Notes: generated from the sequence alone by a model not told the origin. A DNA stretch of 64,000 nt from Pyxidicoccus trucidator (GCF_010894435.1 NZ_JAAIXZ010000002.1:1-64000), one strand, 5' to 3'; shown: positions 9,271 to 19,826, numbered from the stretch's first letter. Made by a program: numbers and translations.

Positions 9271-10300
9271 AGGCGGGTCCCTCGGAGGCGCCCTCGCGAA
9301 TGTTCGCGGTGCGCAGCGACTTGATGTACTCGACGATGGCGGCCGTCTCCGGACCCTGCAGCTTGCCCTGGTAGGTCGGCATCACGTTCTGGTAGCCCGC
9401 CACCAGGTGGGCCCCGGGGTCCATCATCGACTGGGTGATGTAGGCCTCGTCCACGCGGATGTCCTTCCCGTCATCGAGCCGCTCCAGACGGTCGAACATG
9501 CCGAGGAACGTGGGGCCGATGTGCTGCGAGCCGTCCACGGAGTGGCACTTCAGGCAGCCCTGGGTGCCCGCGAGCACCTGCCCCTGCTCCACCATGCGGG
9601 CCACCGGCGGCACCAGCGAGGTGTCCGCCAGCGCGTCCTGCCGGTCCTGCAGGCGGCCTCGGCGCTGCTCCTTGATCCACACGTCGTACTCCTCCGCGGG
9701 GAGGACTACGACTTCGGCCAGCATCTTCGAGTGCGACAGGCCGCAGTACTCGGTGCACAGCACCTGGTACGTGCCCGGCTTGGTCGCCTCGAACCAGATC
9801 TGCGTGTAGCGACCTGGCAGCGCGTCCTGCTTGATGCGGAACGACGGCACGTAGAAGGAGTGCAGCACGTCGCGGGACGTAATCAGCAGGCGCACCGGAC
9901 GGTTGGCCGGGACGTGAAGGACATTCACGCCGTTGGGGCCCTCCGGGTACGCGAACTTCCACATCCACTGCTTGCCCATGACGTAGACGTCCATCGCGTC
10001 CTTGGGCGGAGTGGTGACCCAGGTGAAGTCCCGGAACCCGATGCCGAACCAGGCCAGGAAGAACACCAGCGGTACGGAGACGAAGAGGAACTCCGTCTTG
10101 AGGGTGGGGACGACGTACTCCGTCGCCTGGGCCGGCAACCGGCGACGGTACCGGAAGAACATGAACAGGGCCGCCAGGCCGACGCCCGCCGACATCACCA
10201 TCGTCGTACCCACGACGAAGTAATGAAGCGCGTCGACCCGCTCCGCGAACGTGGACGCGGCCTCCGGGAGGAACAGGATGTTGTTGAGAAGCTCGCTCAT
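9254..10300 (-). CDS. ctaC: Cytochrome c oxidase subunit II with fused cytochrome c
   Basis: A 348-residue protein. Two N-terminal transmembrane helices (~28-50 and ~70-88) anchor a cupredoxin domain with the CuA ligands H147, C182, E184, C186, H190 and M193. A covalent cytochrome c domain follows (CLKCH at 249-253, probable distal Met in 'NVMPTYQ'). The fusion makes this a caa3 enzyme able to take electrons directly from complex III. ATG at 10300 forms an ATGA overlap with the sco stop and was preferred over a start 11 codons upstream. It should be an inner-membrane protein facing the periplasm. Confidence 0.96.
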
Positions 10301-11175
10301 GCCGCCGCGCCTTTCTTCAGCTCGCGCCTCCAAAAATAGATCAGCATCGTCGCCAGGGCGCAGAACACAGCCATGCCGCCCAGGCGAATGAACCCGAAGA
10401 TGTAGAACCCATACCGCCGGCTGGCGGTGTCATACTTGAAGCAGGACATGACGACGCGGTCGAAGCTGGTACCCACGCGGCCACCGGCCGCCTCCAACAA
10501 CGCCAGCTTCATGTCCTTGGAAGGAAAGCTCGTCCCATAGAGGTACCGGGAGATGCTCCCCTCCGGGGTGATGACCTGCACCACCGCGGGGTGGGCGTAC
10601 TGCTTGGTGCTCGCGTCGTACGTGTACTTGAAGCCCACTGCGTCCGCGAGTCGCCGGACGTTGGCGTCCGTGCCGGTGAGGAAGTGCCAGGGCGCGCGCT
10701 CCGGCTTGCCCATGGACTGGAGGTGACGCCGGCGGCGGTCCAGACTCTGCGTCGGGGTGTCCTCCGGGTCGATGCTGACCGTCACCGCCTCGTAGTCGGT
10801 GCCCAGCTCCAGCCCCAGCTCCCGCATGGCCTGCACCTGGCCATTGATGACCAGGTTACAGAGCATGGGGCAGTTGTAATAGACGAGCGTCAGCAGGGTG
10901 GGCTTCGTCTTGGACAGCAGCTCCCCCAGCTTCACCTCGCGGCCCTCCACGTCCGTGAAGCGCGCGTCCAGGGGGAGCGGGTCCCCCAGGTGCTCCTCCA
11001 CGTCCACGCCCTTCACCTGGGGAGGCAGGTCCTGCTGGGCCTCGATGATGGCCCGGGGCGTCTTGCCGGCACCGGGCATGGCGGCCGCGGGCAGCGCGGT
11101 GCCGAGCACCAGCGCCGCCGCGAGGAGGCCCACGCGGGTGACACGTGGGAGGAGGTGGGAGAGGGCGGGCTTCAT
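10297..11175 (-). CDS. SCO1/SenC-family copper chaperone
   Basis: A 292-residue protein with an N-terminal signal sequence (residues ~14-33), a thioredoxin-like domain with the copper-binding CPMLC (C102, C106) and distant His in 'QYAHPAVV' (H195), and a C-terminal transmembrane helix (~265-285). Sco proteins deliver or reduce copper for the CuA site of subunit II, whose gene follows with a 4-nt overlap. The C-terminal anchor in addition to the N-terminal signal is a less common layout. It acts in the periplasm at the inner membrane. Confidence 0.93.
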   Translation of the reverse strand: MKPALSHLLPRVTRVGLLAAALVLGTALPAAAMPGAGKTPRAIIEAQQDLPPQVKGVDVEEHLGDPLPLDARFTDVEGREVKLGELLSKTKPTLLTLVYYNCPMLCNLVINGQVQAMRELGLELGTDYEAVTVSIDPEDTPTQSLDRRRRHLQSMGKPERAPWHFLTGTDANVRRLADAVGFKYTYDASTKQYAHPAVVQVITPEGSISRYLYGTSFPSKDMKLALLEAAGGRVGTSFDRVVMSCFKYDTASRRYGFYIFGFIRLGGMAVFCALATMLIYFWRRELKKGAAA

Positions 11176-11211
11176 TGCAGGACGGCTCTTACGCGAGGGG
11201 GACGGCGGATG

Positions 11212-11685
11212 CTACTGCCGAGGTGACGCAGGGGTCCCCGGCGCGGGGGCCTCCGGCGGGGCGGGTGGCGGAGGGGTCGGAGGCGGGTTGCGGGCCTCGT
11301 TGATGACCCGGTCCATGGCCTCGTTGAGGTTGGGGTGGGCCTTCACGCCGGGCTGGTCGCCCCAGCCGGCGCCGAGCGCCTGCTGCTGGCCGCCAATCTT
11401 GTCCACCGCGTGCCAGTCCTGCTCGAACAGGCGCTGGTTGACGATGCCCACCTCGTACTGGCCCATGGCGGCGGGCCGGGGCGAGGCCACCATGTCCTCG
11501 CCGAGGATGTCCTGCATCGTCCGGACCTGGATGCGCCAGGCCCAGAGGATGCCCACCAGGAAGATGATGAGCGAGCCGACACCGATGCCCACCACCTTGC
11601 CCATGACGAGGTGGTCTTCCTCGGCCGCCACTCCGTGCGCGCCGACGATGACGCGCGACTCGAGCTCCGACTGGGTCTTCTTCAT
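11212..11685 (-). CDS. Single-TM protein linked to alternative complex III
   Basis: A 157-residue protein with a short charged N-terminus, one transmembrane helix near residues 30-50 ('VVGIGVGSLIIFLVGILWAW'), a small soluble region and a Pro/Ala-rich tail ('[15 protein letters not shown]'). The start ATG at 11685 forms an ATGA overlap with the actF stop, implying coupled translation. By position it could be a single-helix accessory subunit of complex III (as ActG is in Rhodothermus) or a linker to the oxidase; I see no sequence proof of either. Confidence 0.65.
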   Translation of the reverse strand: MKKTQSELESRVIVGAHGVAAEEDHLVMGKVVGIGVGSLIIFLVGILWAWRIQVRTMQDILGEDMVASPRPAAMGQYEVGIVNQRLFEQDWHAVDKIGGQQQALGAGWGDQPGVKAHPNLNEAMDRVINEARNPPPTPPPPAPPEAPAPGTPASPRQ

Positions 11686-12914
11686 GGCTGCACGTACCTC
11701 AGGGACTCGGCGATGTAGGGGTCCTTCACCGGGAGCGTGAAGCGGTTGCGCGCCTGCATGAGGGCGAAGCCCACGGAGATGCCGCCCACGCCCAGGAACG
11801 CCGTCAGCAGCGTCCAGTGGAACGTCGGGCCGGCCGCGCCCGTCAGCGCGGGCCAGATGAGCCAGTACAGGTCCACCGCGTGGATGGCCAGGATGTACAC
11901 GGCCACCACCGCCAGCTTGCGCGGCTGCAGCTTCAGGTTGCGCGACAGCAGCACGAAGAAGGGCAGCACGAAGTGCCCGAAGAACAGGGCGATGGACATC
12001 GGGCGCCACGGGCCGAAGATGCGCAGGCCGTACCAGGGCGCCTCTTCAGGGATGTTGGCAATCCACACCAGCATGAACTGGGAGAAGGCGATGTAGGCCC
12101 AGAACGCGACGAAGGCGAGCATCAGCTTGCCCAGGTTGTGGAAGTGGTCCAGCTTCACGACGTTGCCGAAGAGGTTGGCACCCTGGGCGTTGACGGCGAC
12201 GATGGTCAGCACGCAGAAGGCCGCCAGGAAGCTTCCGGCGAAGTAATAGACGCCGAAGATGGTGGACTGCCAGAGCGGCGTGAGGCTCATCATCCAGTCG
12301 AAAGAAGCGAAGGTGATGGTGAGGGCAAGGAAGGGCAGCGCGCCTGGAGAGAAGAAGCGCTGCTTCGCCGTGAGCTCCAGCTCGCCCGTCTCGTCCTGCT
12401 TGAGGCTCCACGAGCGCAGGCGCCAGGACACGAAGGCCCACACGCCGAAGTAGATGGCCTGGCGGAAGTAGAAGAACGTGGGGTTCAGGTAGCCGTGCTG
12501 CTTGTGCGCCAGGTGCTCGGCCTCGAGCCCGGTGATGTGGGCCGCCAGCGGCGAGCCCGGCCACCACGGGTACAGGTGCTTCACCATGGCCAGCAGCGGC
12601 AGGAACAGCAGGATGAAGATGGGCACCGAGGCGGCGGACGTCTCCATGGTGCGGCGCAGGACGATGAGCCACTTCGCCTTGGCCGTGTGGAAGATGGCCA
12701 CCATGATGAGGAAGGCGACGCTGATGCCCAGCCAGTAGGTGAAGGCGATGAGGTAGCTGTGGGCGGCCTCGCCCTTGGCGTCGGTGGCGAAGTAGCCGGC
12801 CAGGGTGGCCAGCACGCCCAGCGCGCCCAGGCCGAACGCGGGCACCATCAGCTTCGGGGTGGCGGTGTAGCGCGCGTAGTCCGAGGCGCGCGCGGTGGTG
12901 ACGGGGGGACTCAT
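11682..12914 (-). CDS. actF: Alternative complex III subunit ActF
   Basis: A 410-residue membrane protein with about ten hydrophobic helices and the family traits 'HTAKAKWLIVLRRTMET', 'FASFDWMMSLTPLWQSTIFG' and 'HNLGKLMLAFVAFWAYIAFSQ'. ActF is the smaller of the two polytopic subunits of the quinol:cytochrome c oxidoreductase and contributes to the quinol-side and proposed proton paths. The start ATG (12914) overlaps the actE stop by 4 nt and its stop overlaps the next gene by 4 nt, so it sits inside a tightly coupled operon. Inner membrane. Confidence 0.92.
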   Translation of the reverse strand: MSPPVTTARASDYARYTATPKLMVPAFGLGALGVLATLAGYFATDAKGEAAHSYLIAFTYWLGISVAFLIMVAIFHTAKAKWLIVLRRTMETSAASVPIFILLFLPLLAMVKHLYPWWPGSPLAAHITGLEAEHLAHKQHGYLNPTFFYFRQAIYFGVWAFVSWRLRSWSLKQDETGELELTAKQRFFSPGALPFLALTITFASFDWMMSLTPLWQSTIFGVYYFAGSFLAAFCVLTIVAVNAQGANLFGNVVKLDHFHNLGKLMLAFVAFWAYIAFSQFMLVWIANIPEEAPWYGLRIFGPWRPMSIALFFGHFVLPFFVLLSRNLKLQPRKLAVVAVYILAIHAVDLYWLIWPALTGAAGPTFHWTLLTAFLGVGGISVGFALMQARNRFTLPVKDPYIAESLRYVQP

Positions 12915-13504
12915 CGGTTCTCCTGCGGAACGGGCTGCTGCCCGTCCGTGCGCGTGTTGCGGGCCGCCTGCAGGGCGCGCACGTAGGCGACGACGGCCCA
13001 GCGCTCGCGCACGTCGAGCTCACCCGCGAAGGACGGCATCACGCCGTAGCCCTCGTTGATGGCGGCATAGAAGTGACCGGCCGGCTTGCCCTCGAGCTCC
13101 AGCAGCGACGGCGGCAGGCGCAGGGACATGTTCTCCGCGACGACGCTGTTGCCGTCGCCGATGACGCCGTGGCACTGCGAGCAGACGATGTTGTACTTCT
13201 TCTGGCCCAGGGCCAGCAGCTGGCGGTCCACCTGGACGGGGATGTTGCCCAGGGGCTGGCCATTGGAGCGGCCCGTGAGGGCGGACATCCGCTGCACGGG
13301 GTCCTTGAGCTCCGGGAGCTTGTCGAAGCGCTCACGCGGCACGGTGCCCGCGGGGGGCGTGCGCATGGCGCGACCGTCCGCCCAGAAGTCAGACGCCTCG
13401 TAGTACTCGTACTTGGACTGGTCCTCCATGCGCTGGAGGAACTCGGAGGGGACGTCGCAGCCCGTGAGGGCGACGAGCCCGGCGGCGGGGATGAGCCACC
13501 TCAT
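12911..13504 (-). CDS. actE: Alternative complex III monoheme subunit ActE
   Basis: A 197-residue lipoprotein: signal peptide ending in the lipobox 'LTGC' (C16), then one cytochrome c motif CSQCH near residue 108 and a probable distal Met in 'GYGVMPSFAGEL'. ActE is the monoheme cytochrome of alternative complex III, facing the periplasm and likely the exit point toward the caa3 cytochrome domain. ATG at 13504 gives a 4-nt overlap with actD. The longer open frame upstream is a shadow of actD. Confidence 0.93.
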   Translation of the reverse strand: MRWLIPAAGLVALTGCDVPSEFLQRMEDQSKYEYYEASDFWADGRAMRTPPAGTVPRERFDKLPELKDPVQRMSALTGRSNGQPLGNIPVQVDRQLLALGQKKYNIVCSQCHGVIGDGNSVVAENMSLRLPPSLLELEGKPAGHFYAAINEGYGVMPSFAGELDVRERWAVVAYVRALQAARNTRTDGQQPVPQENR

Positions 13505-14046
13505 TCCTTCTCTCCCGTGACGAGGGTCACCTGGGTGGCGCCCAGGGCCTTGAGCTGATCCATGACGGCGGTGGCGTCCTGTCCCGTCGCCTGCGGCACG
13601 CTCAGCCAGTAGCCGTGCGTGGACGCGCTGCGGAAGGCATCGGACTCGAAGACGGGATGGTACGGCTGCGGCAGCCGGCTGAGCCCCAGCAGGCCGAAGA
13701 AGATGCCGAACGCGGCGAAGAGCACGCTCAGCTCGAAGGTAATCGGCACCCACGCCGGCAGCGACAGCAGCGGACGACCGCCGATGTTGAGCGGGTAGTC
13801 GTAGGTGTTCATCCACGTCTGCATGGCGAGCGCCGTCACCAGGCCGGTGAGGCCGCCGCCCAGCGCGATGAAGGGCACGCGCGAGGGGGGCAGACCCAGG
13901 GCCTCGGAGCCGCCGTGCAGCGGGTACGGGGAGTAGGTGTCCATCCCCTCGAAGCCCTTCTCCCGCATCTGGCGGGTGGCGGCCACGAGGGAGTCTGGCG
14001 TCGCGAACTCGGCCAGGACCCAGGAATAGAGGACTGTGGCTTCCAT
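13501..14046 (-). CDS. actD: Alternative complex III subunit ActD
   Basis: A 181-residue protein of the DUF3341 family. It has a soluble N-terminal part ('LAEFATPDSLVAATRQMREKGF'), two transmembrane helices (~60-80 and ~97-120), and a short C-terminal domain. ActD is a structural membrane subunit without cofactors. The sequence 'YSPYPLHGGSEALGLPPSRVPFI' is typical of the family. It begins 4 nt after the actC stop and ends with a 4-nt overlap into actE. Confidence 0.93.
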   Translation of the reverse strand: MEATVLYSWVLAEFATPDSLVAATRQMREKGFEGMDTYSPYPLHGGSEALGLPPSRVPFIALGGGLTGLVTALAMQTWMNTYDYPLNIGGRPLLSLPAWVPITFELSVLFAAFGIFFGLLGLSRLPQPYHPVFESDAFRSASTHGYWLSVPQATGQDATAVMDQLKALGATQVTLVTGEKE

Positions 14047-14050
14047 GGCT

Positions 14051-15457
14051 CTAGTGCGCTCCGTGCGTGTCGTGGTGCTGGGCGGCGTGCTTGAGCTCCA
14101 GCTGCAGCTCCTTCACCTCGCTCACGGCGACCGCGGGCACGAACTTGAGGAAGAGGAGGAACAGGGTGCCGAACAGGCCCAGGGTGCCGATGTAGATGCA
14201 CCAGTCCACCCAGGTCGGCGCGTAGATACCCCACGACGACGGGAGGAAGTCCTGGCTCAGCGAGGTGACGATGATGATGAACCGCTCGCACCACATGCCG
14301 ATGTTCACCATGATGGAGGCCACCCACATGATGGCGATGCTCCGGCGGCACTTCTCGAACCAGAAGATGTTCGGGGTGATGACGTTGCAGGCAATCATCA
14401 GCCAGTACACCCCGGCGTAGGGGCCGGTGGCGCGATTCACGTAGAAGGTCCAGAACTCGTACTGGTTCTGCGAGTACCAGGCGATGAAGTGCTCCATCAG
14501 GTACCCGTAGGACACGATGAGGCCCGTCGCGAGGATGACCTTGTTCATGTTCTCCAGGTGCCGGTCCGTGATGACGTCGCGGAGACCCAGGTACTTGCGA
14601 GCGGGGACGATGAGCGTAATCACCATCGCGAAGCCGCTGAACACGGCGCCGGCCACGAAGTAGGGCGGGAAGATGGTGGCGTGCCAGCCGGGCAGCAGCG
14701 ACACGGCGAAGTCGAAGGAAACGATGGTGTGCACCGAGACGACCAGCGGCGTGGAGAGGCCGGCCAGCAGCAGGTACGCAATCTTGTAGTTGTGCCAGTG
14801 CCGCCCGGAGCCGCGCCAGCCGAGGGCGAACAGGCCGTAGATGACCCGCTGCGCCTTCGTCTTGGACGAGTCACGCAGGGCCGCCAGGTCGGGGATGAGG
14901 CCCACGAACCAGAACAGCGCGGACACCGTGAGGTACGTGGAGATGGCGAACACGTCCCACACCAGCGGCGAGCGGAACTGCGGCCACGCGCCCAGGGTGG
15001 AGGGGTACGGGAACAGCCAGAAGGCGAACCAGGGACGGCCGGTGTGGAGCAGCGGGAAGAGACCCGCGCACATGACGGCGAACAGCGTCATGGCTTCCGC
15101 GAAGCGGTTGATGCTCGTGCGCCACTTCTGCTGGAAGAGCAGGAGGATGGCGGAGATGAGCGTACCGGCGTGGCCGATACCGACCCACCAGACGAAGTTG
15201 ATGATGTCGAAGGCCCAGCCGACGGGCTGGTTGTTACCCCACACGCCGATGCCGCGAGCCAGCGTGTAGGTGACGCCGATGACGAGCAGGCCCAGGGCGC
15301 TGAGCGTCAGGCCGAAGAGCATGAACCAGCCCTTGCCCGGCTTGCGCCAGACATGGTCCAGCAGCGTCTCGTTGAGCGACGCGTCGTCGTGGTGCGGCGC
15401 GACGAGGTGCCGCGGCTCGAGCGGGTCGAGCCCAGCGGTGATAGCAGTCTCTGCCAT
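14051..15457 (-). CDS. actC: Alternative complex III subunit ActC (NrfD-like)
   Basis: A 468-residue NrfD/PsrC-like membrane protein with about ten helices. Recognisable stretches are '[20 protein letters not shown]', '[19 protein letters not shown]' and '[22 protein letters not shown]'. ActC binds and oxidises menaquinol and passes electrons to the iron-sulfur part of ActB (family knowledge). ATG at 15457 is two nt past the actB stop with GGGAG upstream. The His-rich C-terminus ('HHDTHGAH') is exposed. Inner membrane. Confidence 0.95.
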   Translation of the reverse strand: MAETAITAGLDPLEPRHLVAPHHDDASLNETLLDHVWRKPGKGWFMLFGLTLSALGLLVIGVTYTLARGIGVWGNNQPVGWAFDIINFVWWVGIGHAGTLISAILLLFQQKWRTSINRFAEAMTLFAVMCAGLFPLLHTGRPWFAFWLFPYPSTLGAWPQFRSPLVWDVFAISTYLTVSALFWFVGLIPDLAALRDSSKTKAQRVIYGLFALGWRGSGRHWHNYKIAYLLLAGLSTPLVVSVHTIVSFDFAVSLLPGWHATIFPPYFVAGAVFSGFAMVITLIVPARKYLGLRDVITDRHLENMNKVILATGLIVSYGYLMEHFIAWYSQNQYEFWTFYVNRATGPYAGVYWLMIACNVITPNIFWFEKCRRSIAIMWVASIMVNIGMWCERFIIIVTSLSQDFLPSSWGIYAPTWVDWCIYIGTLGLFGTLFLLFLKFVPAVAVSEVKELQLELKHAAQHHDTHGAH

Positions 15458-15459
15458 GA

Positions 15460-18400
15460 TTAGTGGCTCCCTTCGGTCGCCGCCGGCGTCTTGGCGGGCT
15501 CGAGGGCGGGGTTGGGGTTACGGACGCGGATGAGGTGCGCGGTGCGCGGGCGGGTGCCCAGCTCGTGCAGCAGCTTGTAGGCGCGCTCGTCCTCGTGCAG
15601 CTGCGTGACACGCTGCTGCGGGTCGTTGAGGGAGCCGAAGGTGATGGCCTGCGTGGGGCAGGTCTGCTGGCAGGCCGTCTGCAGCTCCTTCTCCTGGATG
15701 AGGCGCTTCTCGACGCGGGCGTCGATTCGCACGCGCTCGATGCGCTGCACGCAGTACGTGCACTTCTCCATGACGCCGCGGTTGCGCACCGTGACGTCCG
15801 GGTTCATCAGCATCTTCTCGGTGGACGTCTTGCCCGACGTGTAGTGCAGGTAGTTGAAGCGGCGGACCTTGTACGGGCAGTTGTTGGAGCAGTACCGGGT
15901 GCCGACGCAGCGGTTGTACACCATGTCGTTCAGGCCCTCTTCCGAGTGCACGGTGGCGTTCACCGGGCACACGTACTCGCAGGGGGCCTTCTCGCAGTGC
16001 ACGCACATGACGGGCTGCATGACCATCTTCGGGTCGCTCTCGGGACCCTCGAAGTAGCGGTCGATGCGCAGCCACTGCATCTCACGGCTGCGCCCCACCT
16101 GCTCCTTGCCCACGACGGGGATGTTGTTCTCCGCCTGGCAGGCCACCACGCACGCGCTGCAGCCGGTGCAGCGCGACAGGTCGATGGACATGCCCCACTT
16201 GTAGCCCTGGGGGTTGGCCGGGCCCTTGCTGTAGTCGAAGTCGGGCAGGTTGTCGTGGATGCCCGGCTTCAGCTCGCCCTGCACGCGGTGGAGGATGTGC
16301 TGCGTCTCCACGGAGGGGTTCGTCAGCTCGGACACCGGCATGTCCAGGGCAATGGGGCGGCCCTCCATGCGCCAGTGCGTCTGGGTGAGGCTGAACTTGT
16401 AGCTGCCGCGCACCAGGGTGAGGTCCGCGCCGCCGTCGAACCAGGGGGCGCTGGCGGTGCGCAGGGTGTTGGCGTTGAAGCCCACGCCCTTGGCCACCGA
16501 CTCGTGCAGGCCGTTGCGGCCGTAGCCCAGCGCCACCGTCACGGTGTCGTCGGCGAGGCCCGGCGTCGTCCACACCGGCACCGTCAGCTTCTTGCCGCCG
16601 TAGCTCAGCTCCGCGAGGCTGCCCGGCTCCAGCTTCAGCTTCGTCGCGGTGGCGGGGCTCACCAGGGCGGCGTTGTCCCAGACCATCTTGGTGATGGGGT
16701 CCGGCAGCTCCTGCAGCCACGCGTTGTTCGCGAAGCGGCCGTCGAAGAGCTTGTAGTCGTGGACGAAGTTCAGCTCCAGCCCGTCGGACTTCGGGGGCTG
16801 GTAGCCCGTCACCAGGGCGGTGGCGGCGCCGAAGTCCGGGGTGGCGGTGGCCACGGCGGAGGCGGTGCCGGCGACGATGCCCTCCGACACGAACGTCTCC
16901 CAGCGGGGCTCGAAGTCCGCCGGGCCGCCGGCCTGACCCTGCCAGTACTCGCGCAGCATCTGGTACGCAGGGCGGTAGGGCTCGTCCAGGAAGAGCGCCA
17001 GCAGCTCGGACTCGGGCACGCCGTTGAAGAGCGGCTGGATGAGCGGCTGGGCGATGGACACGGTGCCGTCCACCGCGCGGCCGTCGCTCCAGGTCTCCAG
17101 CGGGTGCGCCGCGGGGATGAACCAGTCCGCGAACTGGCTGGTCTCATCCTCGTAGAGGCCCGTGTAGAGCACCGTCAGCTTCGCGCGGTTGGGGTTGGTG
17201 GCGGGGTTGAGCAGCTCCGCCAGGCCCACGTCGGAAGGCAGGTTGTAGAGCGGGTTCCAGGTGGTGATGACCAGCGTGTCCACGCGGCCACCCTTGATGT
17301 CCTCCACCAGGGCGCGCGCCTGGCTCAGGCCGGCGGGCTCCGCGACGGGGGCCTGCACGTAGCGCACGGTGGTGCCGGCGTTGCCCAGGGCCGCGTTGAT
17401 GGCGTGGGCCAGGGCGTGGACCGCGGCGGGCTGACGCTCACCGGCGACGACCAGGGTGCGGCCGGGCTTCGCGGCGCGCAGGTCGGCGACCACCGCCTGG
17501 ACCCAGGCGTTGAGGTCACCGCGCAGCTGCGCCTTGCCGGAGGCCGCGGACGCCAGCGAGGCGGCGGGACCGCCAATGGCCTGGGCCACGGCGGCGGCGA
17601 CGGCGAGCACTTCCTGTGACTTCACACGCAGGCGGTGGTCCGCCATGCCACCGGTGATGGAGAAGCGGGCCTCGGCGACATAGAGGCGGTTGAGCGAGCC
17701 GGCCTTCGGGTCCCGGCGGGCTCCGAACTGGCGCGCGTAGGCCAGGTTGGCGGGGCGGGCCTCCAGGAAGTCCGCGTCCAGGGACAGGACGACGTCGGCC
17801 TGGGCGAAGTCGTAGAGGGCGGAGACGGGCTGGCCGCCGAAGAGGGCGCGGGTGGCCTCGGACTCCGAGTCCTGCGTCATCGCCGTGTAGCCGTAGAAGC
17901 GCGCGTTGGGCAGCTTCTTCAGGATGCGGTTGTGCAGGTCGCCCATCAGCGGCGAGTTGCCGGGCTCCGTGAGGAAGCGCACGCGGGCGCCACCGTCGGC
18001 GGCCTTGTTCACCAGGCCCGCCACGTCCTCGGCCAGCACGCGCAGGGCGCGGGGGCTCTTGCCCTGCCGCAGCACGCGGGCGCGGTTCGGGTCATAGAGC
18101 GAGAGCAGGTACGCCTGCTCCCAGGGGCCGGCGGCGCCCTGGTTGACGGGGTGCTGCGGGTTGCCCTCGATTTTGACGGGGCGACCCTCGCGGGCGGTGA
18201 TGAGCAGGCCGGAGGTGTTGCCGGCCAGCGTCATGCCGGACGCGTAGTGCAGCGGGTTGCCCGGAGTGACCTCGGGCGGCGTCTTGGTGTACGGCAGGAG
18301 GCGCTCGTCCTGGGGACGGGTGCTGCACGCCGTGGCGCCGGCCAGGGCGAGCGAGGCGCCCAGCAGCTGCATGAACTCGCGGCGGGCGAAGCCGGAGGGG

Positions 18401-18645
18401 GCCAGGTCCGCGCCGGCGGGGAACTCGGGGCGCGTCTCCTCCATGTACTCGGAGGTGCCGAGCTTCTCCTCGAGGCTCCGCCAGTAGCTCCGGCCATAGC
18501 CGGTCTCGGTGGAGGAGGCGTTGGCGGCGGCGTGCTCCAGGGCCTCACCGACGGCGTCAGCGGCGGGGGCGGGCCGGTCCGAGACGACCGGGAGCGCGAA
18601 GGAAGAGGTGTCCTGCGACGGGGCGCCGTCGCGCTTCGTGTTCAT
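15460..18645 (-). CDS. actB: Alternative complex III subunit ActB, Tat-exported
   Basis: About 1061 residues. A Tat signal is set in from the N-terminus (R88-R89 in '[18 protein letters not shown]'). A large domain related to molybdopterin oxidoreductases follows; it is known to lack the cofactor in this family. The C-terminal ~250 residues form a ferredoxin-like domain with four Cys clusters ('[11 protein letters not shown]', '[13 protein letters not shown]', '[11 protein letters not shown]', 'CTYC' with 'CQQTC') for 4Fe-4S and 3Fe-4S centres. It carries electrons from ActC to the hemes. ATG 18645 overlaps actA by 4 nt; ATG 18654 is also possible. Confidence 0.94.
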   Translation of the reverse strand: MNTKRDGAPSQDTSSFALPVVSDRPAPAADAVGEALEHAAANASSTETGYGRSYWRSLEEKLGTSEYMEETRPEFPAGADLAPSGFARREFMQLLGASLALAGATACSTRPQDERLLPYTKTPPEVTPGNPLHYASGMTLAGNTSGLLITAREGRPVKIEGNPQHPVNQGAAGPWEQAYLLSLYDPNRARVLRQGKSPRALRVLAEDVAGLVNKAADGGARVRFLTEPGNSPLMGDLHNRILKKLPNARFYGYTAMTQDSESEATRALFGGQPVSALYDFAQADVVLSLDADFLEARPANLAYARQFGARRDPKAGSLNRLYVAEARFSITGGMADHRLRVKSQEVLAVAAAVAQAIGGPAASLASAASGKAQLRGDLNAWVQAVVADLRAAKPGRTLVVAGERQPAAVHALAHAINAALGNAGTTVRYVQAPVAEPAGLSQARALVEDIKGGRVDTLVITTWNPLYNLPSDVGLAELLNPATNPNRAKLTVLYTGLYEDETSQFADWFIPAAHPLETWSDGRAVDGTVSIAQPLIQPLFNGVPESELLALFLDEPYRPAYQMLREYWQGQAGGPADFEPRWETFVSEGIVAGTASAVATATPDFGAATALVTGYQPPKSDGLELNFVHDYKLFDGRFANNAWLQELPDPITKMVWDNAALVSPATATKLKLEPGSLAELSYGGKKLTVPVWTTPGLADDTVTVALGYGRNGLHESVAKGVGFNANTLRTASAPWFDGGADLTLVRGSYKFSLTQTHWRMEGRPIALDMPVSELTNPSVETQHILHRVQGELKPGIHDNLPDFDYSKGPANPQGYKWGMSIDLSRCTGCSACVVACQAENNIPVVGKEQVGRSREMQWLRIDRYFEGPESDPKMVMQPVMCVHCEKAPCEYVCPVNATVHSEEGLNDMVYNRCVGTRYCSNNCPYKVRRFNYLHYTSGKTSTEKMLMNPDVTVRNRGVMEKCTYCVQRIERVRIDARVEKRLIQEKELQTACQQTCPTQAITFGSLNDPQQRVTQLHEDERAYKLLHELGTRPRTAHLIRVRNPNPALEPAKTPAATEGSH

Positions 18646-19304
18646 CGGTGGCATGTGGAGCAGCTCGTGCGCGAGTGGACGTCGTACTCTTCCGCCAGCT
18701 TCTTGCCGAGCGCTGCGGCCTCGGTCTTGTCCGTCGGCGGAGCCCAGGTCATCGAGGTGATGAACTCGGCCGGACGCAGGTTGGGCTCGGGATTGCGGTG
18801 GCAGTCCAGACACCAGGCCATGGTCAGCGGCTCGGCCTGCTCGACGGCGGCCATCTGGTCGATGCGGCCGTGGCAGCTGACGCAGCCCACGCCCTTGTTC
18901 ACGTGGATGGCGTGGTTGAAGTAGACGAAGTCCGGCAGGTTGTGGACGCGGACCCAGGGAATGGGCTGGTCCGCGAAGAAGGCCTTGCGCACCTCGACGA
19001 GGTACGGGCTCTTGTTCCACACCTGGGCGTGGCAGGACATGCACACGGTGGTGGAGGGGATACCGGCGGAAGGAGACTCCTCCACCGACCAGTGGCAGTA
19101 CCGGCAGTCGATCTGCTCGTCACCCGCGTGGTGGCGGTGGTCGAACTCGATGGGCTGCTCGACGGGCATCTGCTGGTTGGTGACGTACGGCGAGCGTACG
19201 TAGGCCATGAGGCCGCCAAGGCCGATGGCGGGCACGGCGAGGAGCGCCGCGGCGGACAGCCGCGACACCGTGTTCGTCCAGCGTGGGAAGAGAGGGCCGC
19301 TCAT
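18642..19304 (-). CDS. actA: Alternative complex III pentaheme subunit ActA
   Basis: A 220-residue cytochrome with one N-terminal transmembrane helix (~15-35) and five heme-binding motifs: CRYCH, CMSCH, CVSCH, CLDCH and CSTCH, the expected number for ActA. It takes electrons from the ActB clusters toward ActE or the oxidase on the periplasmic side. It is the first certain gene of the respiratory operon that runs to 6478. ATG at 19304 has no obvious ribosome site; an open frame upstream ends in an ATGA overlap with it. Confidence 0.95.
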   Translation of the reverse strand: MSGPLFPRWTNTVSRLSAAALLAVPAIGLGGLMAYVRSPYVTNQQMPVEQPIEFDHRHHAGDEQIDCRYCHWSVEESPSAGIPSTTVCMSCHAQVWNKSPYLVEVRKAFFADQPIPWVRVHNLPDFVYFNHAIHVNKGVGCVSCHGRIDQMAAVEQAEPLTMAWCLDCHRNPEPNLRPAEFITSMTWAPPTDKTEAAALGKKLAEEYDVHSRTSCSTCHR

Positions 19305-19826
19305 ACCAGGACCATGGGCAAGGGGGCTTCAACGACAGCGGTGACAGGAGGGCGAAGGGAGGCGCGGGCGTGGCCGGGCGCGAAGGGCGGAGTGGCGTTC
19401 CCGGCCCCGATGGGGCGGGCAGGCGGCGGCTCCTTGCGCGCGGAATCCGAAGCAGTCACGTCCAACGAGACCTCTATGAGAGTGCCGCGGGCGGGGCCCT
19501 CCTGCATATCCCAGCCCTGACGCGGCGCGGGACCATCGGGCATCGACACGGCAGTGTCAACCATTCTGATGTAGCGACTCGGATGTTGGGACAGCCGGAT
19601 ACCACTTCCGCGCGCGGAGGCGGAAAGTCGCGGGTCGGAGACGATGAATCTCTCTTCTACGGCTCGGAAGGGGCGTTTGAGCCGCACGCTCCGGAGCGAT
19701 CAATTCTCCGGGCGTGGCCCTCGTGGCGAGCCCTTCATCGCCGAGCGCACGCAGCGTGTGGAGTTGGACGGTGCGTCAAGGGCCGTGACAGAGGAAGTCA
19801 TCCCCGCCATGAGCGGCGCGGGATTC
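19305..19826. other. 522-nt region upstream of the respiratory operon
   Basis: No certain gene. It lies upstream of actA and downstream of the HNH gene, both on the minus strand, so it should hold the respiratory operon promoter. On the minus strand TTGACA occurs at 19560-19555, but no good -10 follows at 16-18 nt. An inverted repeat GACAC-ggca-GTGTC lies at 19545-19558. An 87-codon minus-strand frame (19564-19301) ends in an ATGA overlap with actA and is treated as doubtful. Confidence 0.4.
19545..19558. promoter_or_regulatory. Inverted repeat upstream of actA, possible operator
   Basis: GACAC and GTGTC are separated by four bases and overlap a minus-strand TTGACA hexamer (19560-19555), about 240 nt before the actA start. 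A dyad on a -35-like element could be a regulator site. With 5-bp arms it could also be chance. Confidence 0.25.

Noticed and set aside
14036..19520. Long plus-strand frames opposite the act genes (475 and 718 residues)
   Set aside because: Arg/Ala/His/Gly-rich products with no motifs, typical of antisense frames in high-GC DNA; the minus-strand genes have clear cofactor motifs.
19301..19687. Full 128-codon frame before actA
   Set aside because: The upstream third looks random and has no ribosome site; only the shorter 87-codon version is kept, as a doubtful observation.
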